Assembly (NCBI GenBank): GCA_003254905.1
Contig: QANU01111459.1
Span: forward strand, 89,750-153,749
Length of the DNA: 64,000 nt
Source: Nissolia schottii
Taxonomy: Eukaryota > Streptophyta > Magnoliopsida > Fabales > Fabaceae
Reading direction: 5' to 3'
Of the stretch, positions 40,301 to 48,900 are shown piece by piece. The stretch's first letter is position 1. Each line of letters opens with the position of its first letter. A program made the position numbers and the translations under genes. The notes below the pieces were generated by a model. That model was not told where the DNA came from. It saw nothing but the letters and a program-made list of their open reading frames with translations, and made no database searches.

Positions 40301-43132
40301 AACCACCTTTTTCTGTTCAACATCAGATAACGATCATCTAATAATTGTAACAAGCCATTTCATTAATGAATTTGTCATCTTGTAAATGGAATTAGGGATC
40401 GATAGTCCCGATCACTGATGCAAAAATATAAGCTAAAACCTGAATGTGGTCATTACTCATCCGGAAAAGGTTTTTTTTTAATTATTATTTTATTGAAAGA
40501 AAAAGAAATTGTATCAAAAATAAAGGGGGGAGAAGCAAAACTATTAGGTAGCTCAAAAACACAAACTATCTTGAACGAAAGCTTATGCCACAAGGCTGAC
40601 CAATCTCCATGCATGTCTGAGGTACCAAGTACCTTGAAGCAGCCATGAGTAAAACACTAAAGTGAAGCCAAAATTAATTCTATCCTAAATCAAGTTTGGA
40701 CCAAAAAAAAACAGAAATCTTAAATATAAAAGCATTTAGCACCAACCAGATGCACTAAACGACTGTAAACAATGCATAACGCCATTAAAAATAAAAAAAA
40801 AATCCACGTTTCCACAACAGCATTTGGAGACAAAAGTAGGAATGAAGACAGCATTATGGATTTTATCTAGCCTTAAAACTAGATAAAATCCATAATAATA
40901 TAACTTCTATTAGGAGGATTGAAGACAAAAGTAGGAATTAAATGTGTTCGTTAGAAGATTAGGTGTCAATAGAATTCATAATACACTATATTTCTCTGAA
41001 TTGTGTTTGAAAGGTGGACAAAAATCTATTTGCCAGGAAGCTGAGACAAATGAAATTCCAGACATACTTCACATATTACAGATCTAAAGAAGAGCTAGAG
41101 CTAGACATCAAATGAATGCATATAAATCTGTCATAATGACCTGGCAAAACGATATTTGACAAACTTTTGCAAGACACAACAAGAAAAGCAAATGACAATT
41201 ATAATTCCCTTTATTTTCATACATAACAATGAAGTTTCTCCATATCGGTTTTTCCCTCCACCCTCCATAATATTTCTTTTTCAAAACCACAATCAACAAA
41301 TAATGACAACTATGCTAAAACTCAACTAAAATGCAACACTTTTGCCACAAAAAAATGCCACAAGTTTCATAGATACTCTAGATACACATGACAACATCTC
41401 TCTCAAAAGCTTACATGTGACAATGGCCTCTACCCAACAACTTAAGCTTTTAGGAGAGATAGGTCTTGAGACTCTTGACAACAACAAAGCCACAATTGCC
41501 ATATGAAGAACGCCATGTGACAACAAACATGCTTAATCAATTATGAAAATATATTCCACATGGAGAACGAAGAAGCACCTGTGGATCCTCTGAGGTTATA
41601 TCAGGAGTTTCAAGTTGATCTGTCAAGGATGAAGAGTTATCTTGACCTTGAGGAATAAGTACTTTATCAGATTTATCAGATTCAGCAACCGTCGAAGATG
41701 AGGTGTCAGAATCATGGGAAAATTTGACAGAAAGGGTTTTCCCTACAAGAAGGCATAAATAAACCAGTGAGGTTTTCAAGCCAATCATGTAGTATTACTA
41801 GTTCCACACATCAGCTAGATTAAACTTTATTTTCATCATAAATGAAAAGATATATCGCATGATTTGCCTTTTTTACTTCCTATTTTCAATGTTATTATGT
41901 TGATTTAGTAATTTAAACAAATGTATCACTGAATATTGATAGCCAGTTTCACAAGTCAACTGATGCTAGTTTCACATTGTTATAATGAATATTTCATACA
42001 TGTTCATTACCACTCTGATTAAAGACTATTTCCCTTTCGTCATCAAACTGCATATGGTTAAGATTCAATTCATATTCACAATAAACAATGAATTGAAGAG
42101 TAAATAAACAGGATTCGACTACAAATTTTACACAGAACAATGTGATTTACATTCCCAAAAAAATGTCAACTCCATTATCGGCAATACATGTTTACAAGCT
42201 CAAACTACATGTGTTAAAAAAAAGGAACATGTGAAACTCAGATTGCTTTCCATTGCAGCTACAACTCGAAGAAACAGAATTTGTCCACACCTCTACAGTG
42301 AATCTTAAAGACTGATTTAATTACAATAGCTGATTATTATGTATTCCATCATTGTCGATAAAATGTTGAGTTTAATATTCAGTTTATCAGTTGTTGTAAC
42401 CTACAACGGCGTCATTCATCATAAAGTTGCATTATGCAAATGCATGCATAAATCATCCAAATAGAGTCACGCAAACTCAACATAAGAGCTCAATCCACAA
42501 AGTACACAAAAATACAGCATCCTGGTTCGTAACCGATGTAATCAACCACACAAAACAGGGCAACACCAAAGTCCTTAGCCTCAAAAATGAACAAAATAAA
42601 GGTGGATTCTCACCTTTCTCATGGGATAAATACCGCATGCTACTTAATTTAGCCATTTTTTATAATTTTTACAATTAAATTCATTGGATTCTGTTATTAT
42701 TTCATGTTCTATATGATTATGATAAATTGTTTATTAGTCAAATCATTGAAATAGCTAACTTATGAAATGAAATGAAATAAAATAAACAAAGCGAACAGTA
42801 ACATAAAAAATCTCATGCAGAAACCATTTACTACTAAATTAACTGAACAAATTTCCACGGATTCACGATTAGGAAGCACAAACCAAGCAAGTTCAAAAAT
42901 AGCAAGCACACAACTCCACGAAGAACGAAACCGTAAAATGCATTATTAAGGCGAAAAGTAAAAAAGAAAAAAAAGAGAGGTAGGCGTGCGTACTACGAGA
43001 GAACGCATCCTTGTTGAGGAAAAAGGAGAGCGACGCGCTCCTGCGATCGCCGTGGAAGCTCGCCTGCGACGACGACGACTTGTGCAACGAAGGAACCGCA
43101 GGGAGTCGAATTCCTGAGATGGTGTAAACCAT
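25332..43132 (-). CDS. Starch branching enzyme, class II (SBE-A), plastidial
   Basis: This enzyme makes alpha-1,6 branches in starch inside plastids. Twenty-two exons join in phase to 871 codons: 42997-43132, 41579-41742, 39248-39531, 38894-38992, 37403-37445, 36672-36731, 35567-35647, 33173-33289, 32094-32177, 31385-31506, 31103-31222, 30793-30922, 30576-30686, 29576-29704, 29233-29336, 28287-28431, 27706-27853, 27500-27600, 26916-26993, 26474-26629, 25557-25631, 25332-25460. The N-terminal ~45 residues form a Ser/Arg-rich transit peptide. A CBM48 domain (~228-320) precedes the GH13 barrel. GH13 region I is DIVHSH (433-438), II GFRFDGV (nucleophile Asp504), III IGEDV (acid/base Glu559) and IV ESHD (His626, Asp627). 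The C-terminus is acidic ([16 protein letters not shown]). The protein closely follows pea SBEI, product of the R 'wrinkled' locus. No lesion was seen in any exon. Confidence 0.96.
25690..25995. repeat. Possible dispersed repeat in branching enzyme intron 20
   Basis: The intron holds two copies of a motif like ATGTRAGACTTAACA (about 25799 and 25968) and a short tandem 'GATCTAACAT'. The style resembles a dispersed repeat seen in legume introns and intergenic DNA, but I cannot fix its ends or class. Confidence 0.25.
29576..29704 (-). other. Branching enzyme exon 14: catalytic acid/base
   Basis: Encodes [15 protein letters not shown] and ends EAVSIGED. Glu559 in this block is the GH13 general acid/base. 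The exon joins the next one ([10 protein letters not shown]) in phase 0. Confidence 0.9.
30576..30686 (-). other. Branching enzyme exon 13: catalytic nucleophile
   Basis: Encodes [20 protein letters not shown] then [17 protein letters not shown]. The Asp of FRFDG (residue 504) is the nucleophile in GH13 enzymes and the Arg two residues before it is also invariant. The last codon is GGG (Gly) where related proteins usually have Gln. Confidence 0.9.
31540..31630 (-). mobile_element. RTE-type LINE 3' tail remnant
   Basis: A (CAA)n/(TTG)n run is followed by GTCCCACTATGTGGGG. That hairpin-like motif near a TTG-repeat tail marks the 3' end of plant RTE-clade LINEs. The same motif ends the larger fragment at 32505-32917 in the same orientation. 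Only the terminal ~90 bp is present. Confidence 0.55.
32505..32917 (-). mobile_element. RTE-clade LINE fragment in branching enzyme intron 8
   Basis: Minus-strand translation gives the C-terminal part of an RTE LINE polymerase with frameshifts. Blocks read [18 protein letters not shown], then [20 protein letters not shown] and [20 protein letters not shown]. The 3' end carries GTCCCACTTAGTGGGG-type sequence and a short TTG-rich tail. The copy is heavily 5'-truncated and lies between exons 8 and 9, in the same strand as the host gene. Confidence 0.8.
33400..34347. mobile_element. TIR-like insertion with GGT-rich minisatellite, branching enzyme intron 7
   Basis: The ends are inverted and similar: GGGTGTTTAGCACATTG on the left, GGAGTTTAGTATGAGG on the right when reverse-complemented. 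Both are followed by related blocks with 'GGTAATCT' and 'GATTACC'. The flanks also share a ~45-bp direct similarity (TTCAAG..ATCTATAAATGTTT at about 33344 and 34352), suggesting a local duplication around the insert. The middle (33690-34130) is a GGT/GAC-rich imperfect repeat. It could be an hAT-like non-autonomous element, but no clean target duplication was found. Confidence 0.4.
33690..34130. repeat. GGT/GGTGAC-rich minisatellite
   Basis: About 440 bp built of GGTGGTGGT, GTGACGAC and GGTAATGG variants with period 3 and looser higher-order periods. The period of three opens long low-complexity frames on both strands (Val/Gly/Asp-rich or His/Pro/Thr-rich). These are artefacts of the repeat and not genes. 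Confidence 0.85.
35777..36265. mobile_element. MULE-type MITE in branching enzyme intron 6
   Basis: A 489-bp element flanked by a perfect 9-bp duplication, CATCACATC (35768-35776 and 36266-36274). The terminal inverted repeats start ATGGTTATTA and continue with GAATCG/CGATTC motifs scattered through both ends. No coding sequence. Size, TIRs and 9-bp duplication indicate a non-autonomous Mutator-like element. The copy at 45237-45623 belongs to the same or a related family. Confidence 0.85.
37690..38560. other. GC-richer, unassigned insert-like stretch in branching enzyme intron 4
   Basis: Part of this intron (about 37840-38120 and 38340-38520) is much richer in C or G than surrounding intron DNA and contains no recognisable protein. 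It may be an old transposon or captured DNA, but I could not find terminal repeats. Just downstream, a 20-bp direct repeat (AACAGATCCTTGTTAATAGG) occurs at 38679 and 38704. Confidence 0.3.
42997..43132 (-). other. Exon 1 of the branching enzyme: plastid transit peptide
   Basis: Encodes [18 protein letters not shown] followed by a Ser- and Arg-rich stretch and [10 protein letters not shown]. It lacks acidic residues at the start and is rich in hydroxylated residues, as expected of a chloroplast/amyloplast targeting sequence. The start is supported by its match to the pea SBEI N-terminus. The donor after TCTC (GTAGTACG) joins exon 2 (GGAAAACCC) in phase. Confidence 0.85.
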
Positions 43133-43178
43133 CTTGCTCTGTACCTAGCTAAGGTTTTTGAATCTAAGCGAGATTGGG

Positions 43179-43216
43179 ATTCAGGAAGAAGAAGAAGAAG
43201 AAGAAGAAGAAGAAGA
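43179..43216 (-). repeat. (GAA)n/(TTC)n microsatellite in the branching enzyme 5' UTR
   Basis: About 12 GAA units on the plus strand, hence TTC in the transcript, 45-85 bp upstream of the start codon. Probably transcribed as part of the leader. Confidence 0.85.
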
Positions 43217-43351
43217 GATCCAGAGTGGAGAGCTGTGCGAGATTTGAGTTCAAGGAGGCAAGGGAAGCGTGACACTGGTGCTCATGATAATGAGTGAGTG
43301 TTACTTTCTCGAAGCAATAAAAGGGAGTCGCGTTAATAAATAAAAATAAAT

Positions 43352-43376
43352 AAATATATATATATATATATATANG
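43352..43376. repeat. (TA)n run ending in an N, upstream of the branching enzyme gene
   Basis: A TA repeat with one undetermined base at its end, about 220 bp upstream of the branching enzyme start. It could supply TATA-like sequence for that promoter, but repeat and promoter function cannot be told apart here. Confidence 0.8.
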
Positions 43377-44623
43377 TGTGAGCGAGTTCAGTCAAGTGTA
43401 GCATCATTACGGGGCCCACTGGGCTCACTTGTGTTCTCACTAATCACAATTCTGATCGTCCATTCTCTTCCCCCCCGCCCCACCCCCCAAAGTTAACAGG
43501 GCCCCGCTTCGGATATGAATTGATTGGCTTTCAATTTTTTCCTTTTCTTTTCTTTTTATCTTTTTTTCTCTTAAATTCTGTGTGCGTTATGTTGTGATCA
43601 AGGAAAAGTACCCGGGAAAGGTTCTTTTTGAGGTCTGAGTATATGCCCCTGCGTCCCCTTTCGGAGCCAAACCGTAATCTTTTCATTTGGATTTAAATTT
43701 TTTAAAAGTGGATTTGCTCCCTTTAAAAATAAAGTAAAATGTTTTACCTTTAAATTAATAAAATTTACATCATTTTATTGATTTTAGGAGGTTCAATGGG
43801 ATTTTAGTAGTATTAAGATTTGTCCTTATGTTTTGATAGAAAATATTTCGAGGGAACAAATAGTTCTGTGGGAAATAAAATCAGAGCATGGGTTATTCCA
43901 TGAATTATTCATATGGGCTATGGGTACACAACAGGCCCATATTTAATTAATTTGGAAACAAAGATTCTAAAGATCGATTCAATATTCTATTCTTTCTTTT
44001 TGGAACATAAGTAGTCAACTGATATACTCTTGTGACTGCAGGCTCAATTGATAGTTTATATTCAAATGTGGAGTAATAAGCATATAATAATCTGGTTTTA
44101 CCAAAAAAAGCATATAATAATTTGGGTGTAGCCCCATGAGCCATGACTGATGATTAAAAAAAATCTGGTTTCAGTAGTTCCTTACTATCACAATCAGAAA
44201 GGTTGGAAGGAAAACAAAAAATATCTGCGAAAAGCTATGGAGGATAATGACCTTTCCATTGGACTACGCTTTAAATATTTTTATGAAAAGTTTGTGGCCA
44301 TGATAATTTTTTTTTTCATTCTAAGACTAAGACAATGGCATTTATATGAACAATTTTGTAAAAACAAACTTTCAGCAACCCGTGTAGGGACGAGTGGGAG
44401 AAGAAAAGTAAGGGTAAACAAGAATTAACCCTTAACTCAAATTTCCTTAAACTTCTCGTTATTTTGAATCAATAGGCAATTTTAATAATATGATTTTTTA
44501 TTATACTCGCACGCATGCTGTGAAGAGTTATTTTATTTCCATAAAAAATAAAAACTTTGTAACTTACACTATTACCTAAAAAAAAAGTTTAGATTATCAA
44601 CAATAAAAAAAGGGGGAAAAAAA

Positions 44624-44766
44624 CCAACGGGGGTTGGTCCAAGTGGTAAGCGACTTGGTATCGCTTAAGCAAGGTCCCGAGTTCGAGACCTTGTGAACGC
44701 AGTTATCCCCGCTGGGAGACTCACCGGCCACAGCCAGGTGCGCGACGGATACCGGGTAGGCAACCT
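44624..44766 (+). mobile_element. tRNA-derived SINE
   Basis: A ~140-bp GC-richer unit with RNA polymerase III promoter boxes: an A-box-like TTGGTCCAAGTGG at 44634-44646 and a B-box-like GTTCGAGACC at 44681-44690, spaced as in a tRNA head. A non-tRNA body and an A-run follow. The flanks share 'AAAAAAAGGGGG(G)AAAA' on both sides (about 44604-44620 and 44767-44791), which fits a target site duplication. It lies immediately 3' of the PDR locus. It is not a tRNA gene: no full cloverleaf can be drawn after the B box. Confidence 0.8.
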
Positions 44767-45236
44767 AAAAAAAAAAGGGGGGGGGGGAAAAGTCAATAAA
44801 ATAGAATAATTTATATTTTCAGATACCAAATGAGAAAATAGCCAAACTTAGAGGGATTGTCATATACCATAATTTTGAAATAAAATGGAAAAAATTAATA
44901 AGAGGATAACACAAACAAGAAAGGCATAGCCTATCTTTTTTGGAAGTTGAGGAATTTTATGCCAAAGGCAAACCCAAACAAGAAAATGAGAACCCAGCCT
45001 ATATGAGCAACAGCAACCACCGGAAGGAAACCATAGTCATAGCCCAAACACTCCTTAAGGTATTTTTTCAGCTCCATGTTCCCAGCTCCTGGGATTTCCA
45101 GTAGTGCACTTTTGTCACCTAATTGAGAGGTAATTAGGCCATAGATCGTCCAAGCATTAGGAGAAGCCCAATAGTTCCATCTCCACCATACAGGCATTAT
45201 CTGTAACATTAGTCAAAAAATTATATACATTAGTTA

Positions 45237-45623
45237 GTGGTTATTGAATAGTATCTCACGATACGATATACTATATGATACACATAAATCTTGATGCGAT
45301 TCATCTAACTGAATCGGAGTGACAGATGAATGCTTGATAAATCTTACGATTTGTGATACACCGTACGCTATAATAAGTATGAACCATGATATGACACTAA
45401 TTTTTTTTTCTTTTTTTTCTTTTTTCTGAAATCCCCTCGGCAGTAACATTTTGTTTAACCTTATTCTTTAGCTTTTTGTCAATCTTTAGTCTAAATGTCA
45501 TTTTGTCTACGATATGTCGTGTATAAAATATATTTTTATTATGCTTCCGAATCGTTACGATTCGATACGATTTACAATTTATAATTTGCCTCGACGGTGC
45601 ATAATTGCGATTCAATAATCATG
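45237..45623. mobile_element. MULE-type MITE in the last intron of the PDR locus
   Basis: A 387-bp insert between exons 19 and 20. It begins GTGGTTATTGAAT and ends with the inverted form (ATTCAATAATCAT). It is rich in CGATAC and GATTCG motifs like the element at 35777-36265. The flanks share CATTAG followed by diverged bases (45228-45236 and 45624-45632), consistent with a decayed 9-bp duplication. Confidence 0.65.
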
Positions 45624-45923
45624 CATTAGATTCGATATGCAAGAGAAAAAAGCTTCATTCCCAGCTTCAAATTATGACACACACATATCTGTGTATGTAA
45701 AGTGAAAATGGCATACCGTTGTTGGAATGAGAAAGCCAGAGAACAAGTTCCATATGGACAAGAAGAATGAACCAACCATGGCAGCCATTTGGTGAGTTGG
45801 GGTTAGTGCAACAACCATCATTCCATACATTGTGCAGTAGATAAAACATGCCAGCATATAGTAGTAGAACCAAAACACTTTCATCGCCTTCCATTCAAAC
45901 CCAATCATGCAATAAAGAACGAA

Positions 45924-45996
45924 AGGAGTGAGGCCATTGAACTTAGGTATAAAGAACATTTTCTGTCTTTTTCTAGGAGTGAGGCCATTGAACTTA
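45924..45996. repeat. 22-bp direct repeat, offset 51 bp, at the broken 5' end of PDR exon 19
   Basis: AGGAGTGAGGCCATTGAACT (plus two bases) occurs at 45924-45945 and again at 45975-45996. It covers the place where the exon should begin with sequence for 'VAIEAIY'; that sequence and a usable in-phase acceptor are missing. A partial tandem duplication during repair would explain both. Confidence 0.8.
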
Positions 45997-48900
45997 AGAC
46001 TTGTCTAACAAAGATTTATCTTTTAAAATCAGCACAAACACAGCTTAAATAACTGGACAAAATTTTAGCTTTATGTTGAATCCATATCCATTGAAAGGAT
46101 GTCTTTATTCAAAGTTTATATTATAACCATGTAAGTCATTTTACATGTTAAAAAATGAATAAGACCCCTCTTCCTTTGCTTTTATACCTGGCCAAATGCA
46201 TAAGGCAATGCAGAATACATCCCCGCTGCTCTTTCTCGATAGAAGACAGTTCTTTCAATGGCAACAACTGACTGTACCATTGCGGCGTTCGTGGCTCCAA
46301 GAAAGAGCACAGCAGAGTACATGGCTCCCAAAAGGTTCATTAAATCTTGTTGTTTATGACTACCAAAATAAAAAAATTGTTCGGCAAACATTAAATATTG
46401 AATATGAACTTGAAATGCAAGTTTTAATGAGAGGGGTTATATCTTGTTAGAATATCAAACACAACTGATAAGAGCACTAAGCAAAAGGCATTGTCTTTGA
46501 AATCATGGACATGTTGAATGAATATGTAATATGTGAAATGACTTACGTCTTCTTGGCTTTACTCCAGAATATTAGACCAAACAAGACACCAATCATTATT
46601 GTCATGAAGAATCCGACGGCATTGTATTGAGGATGTCTCCAATAGGACCAATGCTGTTTCCAGAAGCAGGCTTTGCACTGAACAAAAAATGATTGGGAAT
46701 ATTTGGCTGGGAAGGACAAGTCTTTGGAAGCTGGTTCTGGAGTACTGAGCTCCATGATAAGTTCTTGATTGCACCTAAAGTAAGTACAAAGAAAACACAC
46801 ATTAGAAAGTTAGAATTCTTGTTGCATATAAGCATGGAAAAAAGTTAACACCTCACAAGAGAAAAAGCTTAGTGGTAAAGGGTAGAGCTAGCATAAATCT
46901 CAGCAAAATCTGAATCCAATTCAGTCTCCATTGAAGGGGAGCTTATCTCAAGCATCCACATGGCAGGATTATAACCATCCTTGATTTTTGGAACCCCAGG
47001 GATTGCCTGAAGCAGAATATGTACATGAAGGACACATGCAACTTTATCTACAAAAATCCCAAGCTGCCCACAGTGCTCAAAGATGGAGATAAACTGTAAA
47101 GCCCTCTAAAGACCTCAAAAGACAACTGATATAGAAAAGCTTCAACTTCAATACTCACTTCAAAATATTCTACAAGCTTATGCGAGTGGCAACCAAGAGG
47201 TCCACCATAGATAACTTTTCCTCCTCTTTTCATCAACATTAGCTGCATTAATAAAAAAAATCAAGGTTAAAGATATGTAATAATCAACCAAAGAAATAAA
47301 ACAAACTTTGCAGTCTATAGATCCTAGACTTGCCTCATCAAAAGCTTCAAAAATGTCTATGCTTGGTTGGTGGATTGTACACACAATGGTTCTCCCTGTG
47401 TCTACTGTGTTTCTCACTGTTCGCATAACAATAGCAGCAGCTCTAGCATCAAGATCAGATGTTGGTTCATCCATGAATATGATTGAAGGGTTGGCAACCA
47501 ACTCTACAGCAATAGTAAGCCTTTTCCTTTGTTCTGTTGATAAACCATCCACACCTGGAAGGCCAACCAGAGCATCTCTGATTGGTTTAAGTTCAACCAA
47601 TTCCATAACTTCTTCAACAAACATCTACATCACCAATAGAAATAGAAAAAATTCTCTAAGTTCTATTAGAAAATAAAAAATCATTAAAAACATAGTGAAT
47701 TGTTGAGGGCCAAGATGACAAGCTTTTTGTTCCATCACACCTTTCGTGTTTGTGTATTTACATCTGAAGGAAGACGAAGCCATGCTGAAAATAACAGTGA
47801 TTCATAGACAGTAACATGTGGAGAATGAATGTCATTTTGTTCACAATAACCACTAATTCGAGCAAATGTTGCTTGGTTCTTTGGATAGCCTGAGATGCTA
47901 ATACTTCCTTCAATATAACCACCTGTTTTTCTTCCAGCTAATACATCCATGAGGGTTGTCATCCCAGCACCACTAACCCCTACAAGTGCTGTCAATATGC
48001 CTGGTTTGAAAGCACCACTGACATCTTGTAGTAGTTGAAGTCGATCTTTATTGAATCCTTGGCTCTTCATTTCCTAGTGTGATAAAAGACATAACAAAAC
48101 CAAAATATTTATTGTGAAGAATAAGGAGGTTTCAAATTTCAATAAATTTCAGGGAATGCCCGAAGTTCAACTTTTCAATGAAAGCTCATATGATTTTGAT
48201 GAACACTTAAAGGCATTAAGTTTTATAACAAGATATTTACATGACTCTAAGTGGGGGGAAAGTGGAATTTTTATTTTTTATTATATTTTCGCTTAGAAGA
48301 AAGCTAAGTTCCTAGTGATTCAAAGTGATCGTTATAGTTAACACATTATTGAGTGTTGTTACAATTTAAAACAAAGTAGAGTATTTCATCATAAACCTGT
48401 CAATGTAAGGTAAGTATAAAATAATTCAATTTTTAGAATGGAGTCACTTACAGAAGGCATATCTACGTAGTAGCTAACATGATTGAATGCAAGTAAAAGA
48501 GACTGAAATGGTAAAACCATTCCTCTTCTTGGTTCTTGGTCAGAAGAACCAGCAGTTTCTGAGAATTTTTTCATTTCCATGTCTACACCTGCTATTTAGT
48601 ACCAAGGATTAGCAGCATTAAATGAAATGGTGTCATTAAGTTTCATGAGAACTATGTTTAAATAAACTTTTTTGAGAACCTTGAACCAAAATCAAGAACA
48701 TAATCTATACTGAAACTTTTAAATGTGTTCAATAGAACTATTGCAACTAAGTTGCTCAAAAGCATGAATCAAAGTTAATGCTGCAAGTTATCTATACCCC
48801 ACATCTCTCAAAATAACAATCAGGAAATAAAGCAAAAATAAATAGGTGCAAAAATCTTCAAGGATTTGTTGTCCGGAGGATGATTTTTTGTTCTTGTCGC

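Noticed and set aside
41326-41526. Open frame in branching enzyme intron 2
   Set aside because: Exons 2 and 3 join in phase without it and it has no similarity to the enzyme.
44624-44766. Possible tRNA gene
   Set aside because: Pol III boxes are present, but no acceptor stem or full cloverleaf forms and an A-tail follows; a SINE explains it better.
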